Part shown: one piece after another, positions 43,043 through 54,426 of the stretch
Numbering within the stretch: position 1 is the first letter of the stretch
Layout of the letters: the number at the start of each line of letters is the position of its first letter
Assembly (NCBI GenBank): GCA_026261815.1
Contig: JAMPIT010000700.1
Location: forward strand, 124,001 to 188,000
Length of the DNA stretch: 64,000 nt
DNA from: Monarcha castaneiventris obscurior
Lineage: Eukaryota > Chordata > Aves > Passeriformes > Monarchidae
Direction: 5' to 3'
Notes under the pieces: generated by a model
Databases searched by the model: none
Seen by the model: only the letters and a program-made list of their open reading frames with translations
Told to the model about the DNA's origin: nothing
Position numbers and translations under genes: made by a program

Positions 43043-46000
43043 CTGGGGACATCAGGGGACACGGCTCGGGGACAGCTCTCTGCCCCTTTTTAGGGGGTTT
43101 TGGGGAGGGTTTTAGGGTCGCAGGGTTTTGTCCATCCCAGCGATGCTGGGTCCGGGTGGGGGATGTGTTGTCCCTCGTTCTCGTGTCACCGCTGTGGTCA
43201 CTGCCCGGGGGTGGTGATGACCACAGGGGGGCTGAGGGTGGCTGGGATATGGGGTGGGGGACAAGAGGGTCTTGGGGTTTATGGGGATGGGATGGGGGGG
43301 CTCCCAGGAATAAGAGGGATTCCAGAAATTGGGGGGTTCCAGGGACTGGGGGCTCCCAGGGATAGGTGGGATTCAGCCAGGCACAGGGGCCTTGGGGGAC
43401 ATTGGGGTCACCCCCCACCCCCTCCCTTCACCCCCTTCCCGAGGGTCTCCTCAACGCCCGGGCTGGGGAATTTCTGGGATGAAATCCCTCAGTTTGGGCA
43501 ATTCCTCAGCAGCGCCCAGGAGCTGGGACAAGGCCACGGCTGAACTGGGGCAACTGGGGGAGAGGGGCTGGGCCTGGTGGGGGTGGGGGGGAACAGGGAG
43601 GGACCCCAGGACCCGCCAGAGCCCCTTACCCATGACCCGGGCCTGGACGGTGACCTTGACGTGGCCGGGGCCGTGTCCGGCCAGGAGCAGCTCCTCCCTC
43701 AGCACCCCCTCCTTGTGCGCCGTGTACTCGCAGCGCACGCTGTGCCCTGGGAACGGGACACGGAGGAGCTGCCTGACCCTGCCTGCACCTTGCCCAAACC
43801 TTCCCTGCCCTGTCTGAGCCTTCCCTGCACTGCCTGAGCCCTCCCTGCACTGCCTGAGCCCTCCCTGCACTGCCTGAACCCTCTCTGCCCTGCCCAACCC
43901 TGCCTGACCCTGCCTGCACCTTGCCCAAACCTCCCCTGCCCTGCCTGAGCCTTCCCTGCCCTTCCTGAGCCTTCCCTGCCCTTCCTGAACCGTCCCTGCC
44001 CTGCCCAAACCCTCTCTGCCCTGCCCGACCCTGCGTGACCTTGCCTGCACTTTCCCTGCCCTGCCTGTGCCTTCCCCCCCCTTTCTGAGCCTTCCCTGCC
44101 CTGTCTGAACCCTCATTGCCCTTCCTGCACCTTCCCTGCCCTGCTTGAGCCTTCCCTGCCCTGCCTGCACTTTCCCTGCCCTTCCTGAGCCTTCCCTGTC
44201 CTGCCTGTACCTGCTTTACCCTGCCCAAACCTTCCCTGCCCTTCCAGAACCTTCCCTGCCCTGCCTGTACCTGCCTGCACCATTCCTGCCCTGCCTGAGC
44301 CTTCCCCGCCCTGCCCAAACCCTCCCTGTCCTGCCTGACCCTGCCTGACCTTGCCTGCACCTTCCCTGCCTTTCCTGAGTCTTCCCTGACCTGCCTGAGC
44401 CGCACCTTCCCTGCCTGCACCTTCCCTGCCCTGCCTGCACCTTCCCTGCCCTGCCCAAACCGTCCCTGCCCTGCCTGACCCTGCCTGCACTTTCCCTGCC
44501 CTTCCTGAGCCTTCCCTGCCCTGCCCAAACCTTCCCTGTCCTGCCTGTGCCTGCCTGCACCTTCCCTGCCCTTCCTGCACCTTCCCTGCCCTTCCTGAAC
44601 CTTCCCGAGCCGTCCCTGCCCTGCCCAAACCCTCCCTGTCCTGCGTGAACCTTCCCTGTCCTGCCTGAGCCTTCCCTGACTTTCCTGAGCCTTCCCTGCC
44701 CTTCCTGAACTCTCCCTGTTCTGCCCAAACCTTCCCTGTCCTGCATGTACCTGCTTTACCCTGCCCAAACCTTCCCTGCCCTTCCAGAACCTTCCCTGCC
44801 CTGCCTGTACCTGCCTGCACCATTCCTGCCCTGCCTGAGCCTTCCCCGCCCTGCCCAAACCCTCCCTGTCCTGCCTGACCCTGCCTGACCTTGCCTGCAC
44901 CTTCCCTGCCTTTCCTGAGCCTTCCCTGACCTGCCTGAGCCTTCCCTGACCTGCCTGCACCTTCCCTGCCCTTCCCAAACCGTCCCTGCCCTGCCTGACC
45001 CTGCCTGCACTTTCCCTGCCCTTCCTGAGCCTTCCCTGCCCTGCCCAAACCTTCCCTGTCCTGCCTGTGCCTGCCTGCACCTTCCCTGCCCTTCCTGAAC
45101 CTTCCCTGCCCTTCCTGAGCCGTCCCTGCCCTGCCCAAACCCTCCCTGTCCTGCGTGAACCTTCCCTGTCCTGCCTGAGCCTTCCCTGACTTTCCTGAGC
45201 CTTCCCTGCCCATCCCAAACCTTCCCTGCCCTGCCTGTACCTGCTTTACCCTGCCCAAACCTTCCCTGCCCTTCCTGAACCTTCCCTGTCCTGCCTGAAC
45301 CCTGCCTGCACCTTCCTTATGCTGCCTGAATGTTCCCCGCCCTTCCAGAACCTTCCCTGCCTTGCCTGTACCTGCCTGCACCGTTCCTGCCCTGCCTGCA
45401 CCGTTCCTGCCCTGCCTGTGCCTTCCTTGCCCTTCCTGAACCCTTCCTGCACCTTCCCTGCCCTGCCCAAACCTTCTCTGTCCTGCCTGTACCTCTTTTA
45501 CCCTGCCTGTCCCTTCCCTGCCCTGCCCAAACCGTCCCTGCCCTGCCTGACCCTGCCTGCATCTTCCCTGCCCTTCCTGAACTCTCCCTGTTCTGCCCAA
45601 ACCTTCCCTGCCCTTCCAGAACCTTCCCTGCCCTTCCAGAACCTTCCCTGCCCTGCCCAAACCTTCCCTGCCCTGCCCAAACCTTCCCTTCCCTGCCCAA
45701 ACCGTCCCTGCCCTGCCTGACCCTGCCTGCATCTTCCCTGCCCTTCCTGAACTCTCCCTGTTCTGCCCAAACCTTCCCTGCCCTTCCAGAACCTTCCCTG
45801 CCCTGCCCAAACCTTCCCTGCCCTGCCCAAACCTTCCCTTCCCTGCCCAAACCTTCCCTGCCTTTCCTGCACCTTCCCTGCCCTGCCTGAACCCTGCCTG
45901 CACCTTCCTTACGCTGCCTGGATATTCCCTGCCCTTCCAGAACCTTCCCTTCCCTACCTGTGCCTTCCCTGCCCTTCCTGAGCCTTCCCTGCCCTTCCTG

Positions 46001-49000
46001 AGCTTTCCCTGCCCTGCCCGAACCTTCCCTGTCCTGCCTGTACCTGCTTTACCCTGCCTGTCCCTTCCCTGCCTTGCCTGTACCTGCCTGCGCCTTCCCT
46101 GCCCTTCCCGATCCTTCCCTGCCCTTCCCGATCCTTCCCTGCCCTTCCCGATCCTTCCCTGCCCTGCCTGACTCTCCCTGAACCTGCCCTGCCCTTTTGG
46201 AACCTTCCCTGCCTAAGCCCTTCCCATCCTTCCCACCCTGCCCGAATATTCCCTGCCCGTCCCCTCCCTGTACCCCCCACACCCCACCCAGGTCCCCGCA
46301 CCAGAGCTCTCGGGGTCCCCCAGGGCTCCTTCCCCTTGCACCAGGGTGGGGAACCCGGCCCCAGTCCTGCCCCCGATCCTGGCCCCGTTCCCGGCCCCAA
46401 TCCCGATCCTGACCCCAATCCTGCCCTCGATCCTGGCCCTGATCCTGGTGTCGATTCTGGCTCTGATCCTGATCCTGATCTCAATCCTGATTCCGATCCC
46501 GATCCTGGTCCCGGCCCCAGTCCTGGCCCCAATCCCCATCCTGATCCCCGTCCTGGCTCTGATCCTGGCCCCAGTCCTGATCCTGGCTTCAATTCCGGCC
46601 CCGGTCCCGATCCCAGCCCCGACCCCCATCCTGATCCCGCTCCCGATCCCGGCTCAGATCCTGGCCCCAGTCCTGATCCCAGCCCCAATCCCGGCCCCAG
46701 CCCCGATCCCAGCCCCAATCCCGGCCCCAGCCCCAATCCCAGCCCCAATCCCAATCCCGGCCGCGATCCCCATCCCAGCCCCGATCCCAATCCCAATCCG
46801 AATCCCGATCCTGATCCAGATCCCGGTCCTGACTCCGATCCCGGCCCCAGTCCTGCCCCCAATCCCTATCGCAGTCCCGATCCCGGCCTCGATCCCGGTC
46901 CCAGTGCCAGCTCCAGTCGTGGCTCTGATCCCGGTCCCAGTGCCAGCCCCAGTCGTGGCTCTGATCCCAGTCCCGATCTCAATCCCGATCCCGATCCCAG
47001 CCCCGATTGGGAATCTCCAGACAAACCCTAAAGCGCTTTCTTGGGATGGAGCCAGCAGCGGGTGGGGAAAGCCCTGTCCCCGCCCAGTCCCCGCCGCCGG
47101 GAGGTGACACCGAGCGCTCCCCGAGGGCACAGGGATGTGGGAAACAGCATCCATTGGCTGTGGGATAACTGGGATGGGACCGAGGTGGCCCCAGGGAGCT
47201 GCGGGGTCCCCGGAGTGTCCCCACAGCGCTGCCACCCAGCCCGGGGGGACGCTCGGCTGTCCCCGGGCACGGCCCCGCTCCTGGATCCCACGGATGTGGC
47301 AGCGCCCAGCTAACCCCAAAGCGGAGGTTGGCACCTCTTGGAGCAAATCCTGTCCCTGTCCCCTGAAACAAACCCTGTCCTTATCCCACCTGGAGCAAAC
47401 CCTGTCCTTGTCCCTGTCCCCTTGAAACAAACCCTGTTCATGTCCCCGGGAGCAAACCCTGTCCCTGTCCTCCTGGAGAAAATCCTGTCCCTGTGCCCTG
47501 GAGCAAACCCTGTCCTCTGGAGCCAATCCTGTCCCTGTCCCCTGGAGCAAATCTTGTCCCTGTCCCCTCTGGAGCACACACTGTCCCTGTTCCCATCCCC
47601 TGGAGCAAACCCTGTCCTTGTCCCCCTGGAGCCAACCCTGTCCCCTGGAGCCAATCCTGTCCCTGTCCTTGTCCCCCTGGAGCAAATCCTGTCCCTGTCC
47701 CTTCTGGAACAAACCCTGTCCCCCTGGGGCCAACCCTGTCCCTGTCCCCTAGAGCAAATCCTGTCCCCTCGAGCAAACCCTGTTCCCGTGTCCCCTGAAA
47801 CAAACCCTGTCCCTGTCCCTCTGGAGCCAACCCTGTCCTCTGGAGCCGACCCTGTCCCTGTCCCCCTGGAGCAAACCCTGTCCCTGTCCCCTTGGAACAC
47901 ACCCTGTCCCTGTCCCCTGAAACAAACCCTGTCCCCTGAAGCAAACCCTATCCCTGTCCCCCTGGAGCAAACCCTGTCCTTGTCCCTGTCCCCTTGGAAC
48001 AAACCCTGTTCATGTCTCCCTGGAGCAAATCCTGTCCTCTGGAGCAAACCCTGTCCCTGTCCCCTGGTGCCAACCGTGTCCCTGTCCCCCTGTCCCTGTC
48101 CCCCTGGAGCAAACCCTGTCCCTGTCCCCTTGGAGAAGATCCTGTCCCTGTCCCCCTGGAGCCAACTCTGTCCCTGTTCCTGTCCCCCTGGAGAAAATCC
48201 TGTCCCTGCTCCCTGGAGAAAATCCTGTCCCTATCCCCTGGAGCAAACCTTGTCCATGTCCCTGTCCCCCTGGAGCCAACCCTCTCCCTGTCCCCCTGGA
48301 GAAAATCCTGTCCCCTGGAGCAAATCTCGTCCCTGTCCCCTCTGGAACAAACCCTGTCCCTGTGCCCTGAAACAAACCCTGTCCTTGTCCCCCTGGAGCA
48401 AATCCTGTCCCTGTCCCCTCTGGAGCACACACTGTCCCTGTTCCCGTCCCCTGGAGCAAACCCTGTCCCTGTCCTCTGGAGCCAACCCTGTCCCTGTTCC
48501 TGTCCCCTGGAGCAAACCCTCTCCCTGTCCCCTCTGGAACAAACCCTGTCCCACCTGGAGCAAACCCTGTCCCTGTCCCTGCCCCCCTGGAGAAAATCCT
48601 GTCCCTGCCCCCTGGAGCAAATCTTGTCCCTGTCCCCTCTGGAGCACACACTGTCCCTGTTCCTGTCCCCTGGAGCAAACCCTCTCCCTGACCCATGGAG
48701 CAAACCTTGTCCCTATCCCCGTTCTTGTGTCCCCTGAAACAAACCCTGTCCCTGTCCCACCTGGAGCAAACCCTGTCCTTGTCCCTGTCCCCTTGGAACA
48801 AACCCTGTCCCTGTCCCCTGAAACAAACCCTGTCCCCTGGAGCAAACCCTGTCCCTGTCCTCCTGGAGAAAATCCTGTCCCTGTCCCCTCTGGGACAAAC
48901 CCTGTCCCTGTCCCCCTGGAGCCAATCCTGTCTCTGTCCACCTGGAGCAAACCCTGTCCTTGTCCCTGTCCCCTTGGAACAAACCCTGTCCTCTGGAGCC

Positions 49001-52000
49001 AATCCTGTCCCTGTCCCCTGGAGCAAATCTTGTCCCTGTCCCCTCTGGAGCACACACTGTCCCTGTTCCCGTCCCCTGGAGCAAACCCTGTCCTTGTCCC
49101 CCTGGAGAAAATCCTGCCCCTGTCCCCCTGGAGCAAATCCTGTTCCCGTCCCCTGGAGCAAACCTTGTCCCTGTCCCCTTGGAACAAACCCTGTCCCCCT
49201 GGAGTCAATCCTATCCCTGTCCCCGTTCCTGCGTCCCCTGAAACAAACCCTGTCCCCCTGGAGCAAATCCTGTCCCTGTCCCCTGGAGCCAACCCTGTCC
49301 CTGTCCCCTCTGGAGCACACACTGTCCCTGTTCCTGTCCCTTGGAACAAACCCTGTCCCTGTCCCACCTGGAGCAAACCCTGTCCCTGTCCCCTGAAACA
49401 AACCTTGTCCCCCTGGAGCCAATCCCGTCCCTGTCCCCCTGGAGAAAATCCTGTTCCTGTCCCCTTGGAACAAACCCTGTTCCCGTCCCCTGGAGCAAAC
49501 CTTGTCCCTATCCCTAACCCTATCCCTATCCCTATCCCTGTCCCTATCCCTGTCCCTGTCCCTATCCCTATCCCTGTCCCTATCCCTGTCCCTGTCCCTA
49601 TCCCTATCCCTGTCCCTATCCCTGTCCCTGTCCCTATCCCTATCCCCATCCCTATCCCTATCCCTGTCCCTATCCCTGTCCCTATCCCTATCCCCATCCC
49701 TATCCCTATCCCTGTCCCTATCCCTGTCCCTGTCCCTATCCCTATCCCTATCCCTGTCCCTATCCCTATCCCTGTCCCTGTCCCTATCCCTATCCCCATC
49801 CCTATCCCTATCCCTGTCCCTATCCCTGGTCAGGGTCTGGACTCCCCTCACCCACAGATTCCCCCCCAAAAAAGGAAAGGAAAAAACCCCAACAACAACA
49901 AAACAACGGCATTTGGGGACATTGGACACCCCAAGAGCGAGGAATTGTCACCTCCCCGGGACACTGAGGGGACACCCGGGTGTGGCCTCCCCCCCCCGAT
50001 CCCGCTGGAAAAGAGCCGGATCCGGGACTGGGAACACTGGGAACGAGGAAGGGACACGGTACCTTCGGGCAGGGAGGTGACACCGATGACGCGCAGGTTG
50101 GGATTGGGGACGGGGAGGGGACAAATGTCCCTGCCCAGCCTCGGCACGGCGGGCAGCAGGAAGGTGATCTCGTACTTGTGGAGGATCTTCAGGAATCCCA
50201 CCTGGAAAACCGGGATTTGGGGTGGGTGGGAAAGGAGGGGATTTGGGGTGACACCACGGCTGCGCTGCCATTGTCACCCCATCCCCTCGCCTTGGGGACA
50301 AGGGACACTCCAGAGTCCCCAGGAAAGTGGGAACAGCACCTGGAGAGGGGGAATTTTATCCTAAATATTCCCCACCCCACCCCGTGAAATCCCGGGGGGG
50401 GGGGAATTTGTGGCCCTAAAAAATTCGGGGAGTAAAAAATAGAAAATAACTTAGGCAATAATTTAAGAAATAATTTAGGGAATGATTTAGGAAATAAATC
50501 AGGAAAAGGTAACAAACCCGATGATTTTGCACCAAAAAAAAAAAAAAAAACAACCAAAAAAAAACCGCGCAGGAAAAATAAAGGGATTTTAGGACAAAAT
50601 TCCGGGAATGATGAGCCGTGGATGTCACGGGAGCAGGGAGAGGTTTTCCAGCCTTTCCTGCAAAAGGCAGGAGCGTGGCTTCCCATGGAATTTCTCCGCT
50701 GCTGTGACAAAAACCAGAGCCCTCCGGAGCCTTGGAAAAATCCATTTTGGGAAGGGAGCGAGCTGGGATCCGGAGGGTGGAATTCCCAAAATCCCCCACG
50801 GGTTGGGATCATCCCAAAAAGCCGGAGAAGGATCCAGAGATCCTAAACCCAAAGGAGCTCCAGGAGAGCTGGAGAGGGATTTGGGATAAAGGATGGAGGG
50901 CCAGGAGCCAGGGAATGGCTTCCCACTGGGAAAGGGGAGATTGGGGTGGGATCTTGGGAAGGAATTGCTGGGGCTGGAATTCCCAGAGCAGCTGTGGCTG
51001 CCCCTGGAAGTGTCCGAGGAACCGGGATGAGCTCCAAGCTCTTTCCCCCCCAGCAAATTCTGCGATTTATCCCTTCAAAACCCGGGGAGGGAAAAAAAAA
51101 ACCCCAAAACCACGATCTCCTTTTCCCAGCCACATCCCAACCCCATCCAGTCCCTCCCCGCATCCCACCGTGGGTGGCGATGCCACCCCCCTCATCCCTA
51201 GGGATCACGTGCCGGGGCCTCCGGGTGGGGGAAAACAACAACGGCAGCGCCGGATTTGGGATTTGGGATGGAATTCCGGCCTCCCGCGCCCGCCACGAGG
51301 CTCTGACTCAGCGCTGGTGGCAGCTGCAGGTGCCACGCGTGGGTGGCACCCGTGGGTGGCTCCTCGTCCCCTCCGCTGGCATCGCCCCCCTGGAGCCCCC
51401 TGGAGCCGCTTGGCACCCACGGGAATGCGGCCGGGAAAACCGGGAATGGTCACGGTGGCACCCGGCAAACCCCCCAAAAAAAACGGGGCAGAGGGGACAG
51501 CGCCAGTGTCACCCCAAAACCCCCCGGTGTCACCCCAAAACCCCCCGGTGTCACCCCAAATTCCCCACCCCCCGAACGCGGCGCTGGATTTGGGGGGAAT
51601 AATCGGGACAATCCCAGTGACGTCGGGAGCAGCCCTGGGGGGAAAGACACGGAACTCCGAGCTGGGAATGCCTTGAAATTTGGGGATTTTGGGGAGTTAG
51701 CGGCCCCAAGGGGAGGGTGACACCCCCCTTGACCCCCACCTTGACCAGAAAGTGGCCGTCCTTGTCCTGCGTCACCATCACGGCCGAGTCGTGCAGCTGC
51801 TCCTGGAAGTGGACGTGGCCGTGGGTCCCCTCCTGGGGGTGGCCCTGGGACCCCTCCCGGGGGTGGCCCCGGGGCCCCTCGGGGGCGAAGCGAACTCCTG
51901 ACCCCTTCCCCTTGCTGCCTGCGGGTGACAAAAACCGCCCCCGGTCACCGCCGCGTCCCCAGCAGGGGCGGGAGGAGCCGCGGTGGCACCGGGAGGGGCT

Positions 52001-54426
52001 TCCCTGGCATCCCGGTGCCACCTGGGATGGAGGTGGCCGGTGGGGACAGCCGGCTCCTCTCCGAGCACCGAGTGGCCACTAGCCCGTGTCCAGAGAGTCC
52101 CCGAGTGTCCCTGAGCATCCCCAGGCTCGGCAGATTTCACTCCCTCCTGTGATGTCCTCAGGACACAGGGACAGAGGGACAGAGGTGACCAGTGGCCACC
52201 TCTGAGCAAGGACTGGCCACTAGTCCGTGTCCAGAGGGTCCCCAAATGTCTCCGAGTGACCCCAGACCTCCCCAGACTCAACAGACTCGGCTCTGTCCTG
52301 TGATGCCCTCAGGACACAGGGACAGAGGGACAGAGGTGACCAGTGGCCACCTCTGAGCAGGGACTGGCCACTAGCCCATGTCCAGAGAGTCCCCAAATGT
52401 CCCCGAGGGTCCCCAGACTTTCCCAGGCTCGGCAGACTCGGCTCCATCCTGTGATGCCCTCAGGACACAGGGACACAGGGACAGAGGGACACAGGTGACC
52501 AGTGGCCACCTCCGAGCAGGGACTGGCCACCAGCCCGTGTCCAGAGGGTCCCCAAGCGTCCCCAGGCAGGTGGCCACGGCCGTGCCAAGGCCAGCAGCTT
52601 GGGGCCGTCCCCAGAGAGGCCCGAATCCTCCCGTGGGATTTTCCACGTGCGCCGCTTGCATGGAAAATCCGCCCCCTTCCTCCTCCTCCTCCTCCTCCTC
52701 CTCCTCCTCCTCCTCCTCCTCCTCCTCCTCCTCCTCCTCCTCCTCCTCCTCCTCCTCCTCCTCCTCCTCCTCCTCCTCCTCCCGCCGGGCCCCGCTCCCA
52801 GCTGGCAGCAGATTGTCGCCTCCCTCATCGCCCGAACCCAAAGAAAAGGCTCTTTGTGCCGGGAGCGCCGGGAATCCCGGGATTTAATGAGCCGGGATTT
52901 AATGAGCCGCGGTTTTAACGAGCCGCGGTTTAAGGTCCCGCCATTGTTCGGCCCCAAAATCCCCTCCCGCACTCGGGGACCCTCCTGGGTGGCACCGTGG
53001 CGATCCCAAAGGATCTGCGCGGATCCCGAAGGCCGATCCCAGCCCGGGAAGCGCAATCCCAAACCACGATAATCCTAAAGGAGCTTTTGGGGGCATTTGG
53101 GGACAGAGCGAGGGTGCCCCGGACACCCCTTCCCGGGCACGGACCCTCTGGAAAAAGTGGGATTGGAGCAGGAGGGAAATTGGGAATTCCCCCCTGGGGA
53201 CAGGAAGGGAATCTGCTGGATCTGGGATTTATGGGAGCAGGGAATCCGCTGGATCTGGGATTTATGGGATTGGGGAGTCCCTTGGGTCTGGGATTTATGG
53301 GATCGGGGAATCTGCTGGATCTGGGATTTATGGGATCAGGGAATCTGCTGGATCTGGGATTTATGGGATCGAGGAATGCCTTGGATATAAGATTTATGGG
53401 ATTGGGAGGTCCCTTGGATCTGGGATTTATGGGATCAGGGAATCCCTTGGATCTGGGATTTATGGGATCGGGGAATGCCTTGGATATGGGATTTATGGGA
53501 TCAGGGAATCCCTTGGATCTGGGATTTATGGGATCGGGGAATCTGCTGGATCTGGGATTTATGGGATTGGGATGTCCCTTGGATCTGGGATTTATGGGAT
53601 CAGGGAATGCCTTGGATCTGGGATTTATGGGATCGGGGAATCTGCTGGATCTGGGATTTATGGGATCGGGGAGTCCCTTGGGTCTGGGATTTATGGGATT
53701 GGGAGGTCCCTTGGATCTGGGATTTATGGGATCGGGGAATCCCTTGGATCTGGGATTTATGGGATTGGGAGGTCCCTTGGATCTGGGATTTATGGGATCA
53801 GGGAACCCGCTGGATCTGGGATTTATGGGATCAGGCAATCCCCCTTGGATCTGGGATTTATGGGATCAGGCAATCCCTTGGATCTGGGATTTATGGGATC
53901 GGGACCTGCTGGAACCTCAGGGTCCCCTCCAGGATGTCCCCAACCCTTTTTTTTCCTGGGAATGAGGCGGCTCCCGGGGCTCTCCCGGCCCCATTCCCAC
54001 AGAAATTCCCGGAGCTCGAAGGAGCCGGAATCCCACAAAGATTCCTCGGGATCTGTCTCACCCCGAAACACTTTTGGGGTCCCTCAAATCCCCGGAGAGG
54101 GGCAGAGGGGATCCCAAGAGCTCCAGGCAGCCCCAAAATCCCTGGATAGGGGCAGAAGGGCCCCAAAAGCTCCGGGAAATCCCTCAAATCCCTGGATAGG
54201 GGCAGAAGGGCCCCAAAAGCTCCGGGAAATCCCTCAAATCCCTGGATAGGGGCAGAGGGAGGGGACAGGGAAAGAAGGGACCCCAAAAATCCCGGGAAAT
54301 GCCCCAAATCCCTGGAGAGGGACCCCCAAAAGCTCCAGGAAATGCCCCAAATCCCTGGATCCGGGCAGGGCCGGGGGGACAGGGAGGGGAGCCGGGGGCT
54401 CGCTCACCTTTGCCCGCTGTCGCCAT
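42942..54426 (-). CDS. ADISSP: ADISSP (C20orf27), adipose-secreted signalling protein (5 coding exons, complete)
   Basis: Minus-strand exons in transcript order: 54426-54408, 51918-51740, 50201-50063, 43746-43630, 43042-42942. Junction phases agree and the sum is 552 nt (184 codons) plus TGA; the human protein is about 174 aa. Conserved blocks: HVHFQEQLHDSAVMVTQ, VGFLKILHKYEITF, VRCEYTAHKEGVLREELLL, VTVQARVM, DRHHGTPMLLDGVRCVGAEL and the C-terminal SDWHGFD. Family knowledge: a small single-domain protein, reported in mammals as an adipose-derived secreted factor. No classical signal peptide is visible at the N-terminus (MATAGKGSKG), as in human. The extra length is mainly a tandem 8-residue repeat in exon 2. 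Position, minus orientation and convergence with HSPA12B match human 20p13. Confidence 0.95.
43630..43746 (-). CDS. ADISSP: ADISSP coding exon 4
   Basis: Encodes GHSVRCEYTAHKEGVLREEL, LLAGHGPGHVKVTVQARVM. Acceptor CGTTCCCAG, donor GTAAGG. The 6.3-kb intron before it is almost entirely tandem repeats. Confidence 0.95.
43790..46215. repeat. Pyrimidine-rich minisatellite in ADISSP intron 3
   Basis: More than 100 units of 18-22 bp such as ccttccctgccctgcctgag and ctgcccaaaccttccctg. Larger blocks recur 540 bp apart (about 44208 and 44748). Confidence 0.95.
46345..47025. repeat. Hexamer-like GATCCC/GGCCCC array in ADISSP intron 3
   Basis: Repeats of gatcccggccccagtcctg, giving PDPDPNPDPSP or GIGAGTGAGI frames on the two strands. 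Confidence 0.93.
47026..47329. other. Unique spacer in ADISSP intron 3
   Basis: Only non-repetitive island of this intron besides its ends; no exon recognised. Confidence 0.5.
47330..49500. repeat. Minisatellite in ADISSP intron 3
   Basis: Units of 20-35 bp: ccctgtccctgtccccctgg, agcaaaccctgtcc, with aaaatcctg, ccaaccctg and acacactg variants. Both strands carry long false frames (over 600 codons). Confidence 0.95.
49501..49830. repeat. Hexanucleotide CCCTAT/CCCTGT array, telomere-like
   Basis: About 54 hexamers of ccctat mixed with ccctgt, ccccat and a single ccctaa near 49512. The opposite strand is (GGGATA/GGGACA)n. Confidence 0.95.
50063..50201 (-). CDS. ADISSP: ADISSP coding exon 3
   Basis: Encodes VGFLKILHKYEITFLLPAVP, LGRDICPLPVPNPN and IGVTSLPE plus one base. 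Acceptor TTTTCCAG, donor GTACCG. Confidence 0.95.
50385..50620. repeat. AT-rich patch with a short tandem repeat and A-tracts
   Basis: Units of about 16 bp (gaaataatttaggg type) at 50440-50515, then an A-tract at about 50533-50550, in ADISSP intron 2. Confidence 0.75.
50835..51018 (+). mobile_element. CR1 LINE fragment lacking its 3' tail
   Basis: Matches the middle of the 30612-30975 copy (aggagctccaggagagctgg, gccagggaatggcttcccac, cccagagcagctgtggctgc, ctggaagtgtcc) but stops before the tail. In ADISSP intron 2, antisense to that gene. Confidence 0.7.
51019..51739. other. Unique intron 2 sequence of ADISSP
   Basis: GC-rich, with a tandem ccccggtgtcaccccaaaa repeat (three copies) at 51510-51565. 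No further exon. Confidence 0.5.
51740..51918 (-). CDS. ADISSP: ADISSP coding exon 2 with an in-frame 24-bp triplication
   Basis: 59 codons plus two bases. Acceptor ACCCGCAG, donor GTGGGG. Contains GSGVRFAPEGPRGHP, then the repeat region at 51815-51886, then VHFQEQLHDSAVMVTQDKD and GHFLVK. Confidence 0.95.
51815..51886 (-). repeat. ADISSP: Three 24-bp units inside ADISSP coding exon 2
   Basis: Three 8-codon units in frame: APEGPRGH, PREGSQGH, PQEGTHGH. The human exon has room for only about one and a half. Units 2 and 3 differ by few bases, unit 1 by more. Confidence 0.85.
52020..52565. repeat. 151-bp minisatellite in ADISSP intron 1
   Basis: About 3.5 units; ggacacagggacagaggga recurs at 52161, 52312 and 52463, each with gtgaccagtggccacctc. 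Confidence 0.93.
52676..52783. repeat. (TCC)n trinucleotide repeat, about 36 units, uninterrupted
   Basis: Perfect TCC/CTC run in ADISSP intron 1 (GGA on the transcribed sense). The longest pure microsatellite in the window. Confidence 0.97.
52879..52935. repeat. Four-copy 15-17 bp repeat with TTTAATGAGCCG core
   Basis: Two copies of gggatttaatgagccg and two decayed gcggttttaacgagccg or gcggtttaagg copies. Confidence 0.8.
53208..53905. repeat. 33-bp minisatellite in ADISSP intron 1
   Basis: About 21 units of ggatctgggatttatgggat then cggggaatccctt. The 11-codon period leaves all plus frames and one minus frame open. Confidence 0.96.
54080..54360. repeat. About 50-bp repeat next to ADISSP coding exon 1
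   Basis: About five units of tccctggataggggcagaag and ggccccaaaagctccgggaa. Confidence 0.92.
54408..54426 (-). CDS. ADISSP: ADISSP coding exon 1 (start codon)
   Basis: Encodes MATAGK plus one base, then donor GTGAGC. It corresponds to the short Ala/Lys N-terminus of the mammalian protein. The ATG is preceded by CGCCGGAGGGGACCG; upstream sequence is CpG-rich 5' UTR or intron. Confidence 0.85.

Noticed and set aside
49501..49830. True interstitial telomere repeat
   Set aside because: Only one CCCTAA unit is present; the bulk is CCCTAT and CCCTGT, so it is called telomere-like only.
47338..50364. 1008-codon open frame on the plus strand rich in PVPLEQTLSLSP
   Set aside because: It runs through two minisatellites and across true ADISSP exon 3 on the other strand; composition is set by the repeat unit, with no domain.
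53208..53905. Regularly spaced direct repeats resembling a CRISPR array
   Set aside because: Units are head to tail without unique spacers, and the window is a vertebrate genome; it is a 33-bp minisatellite.
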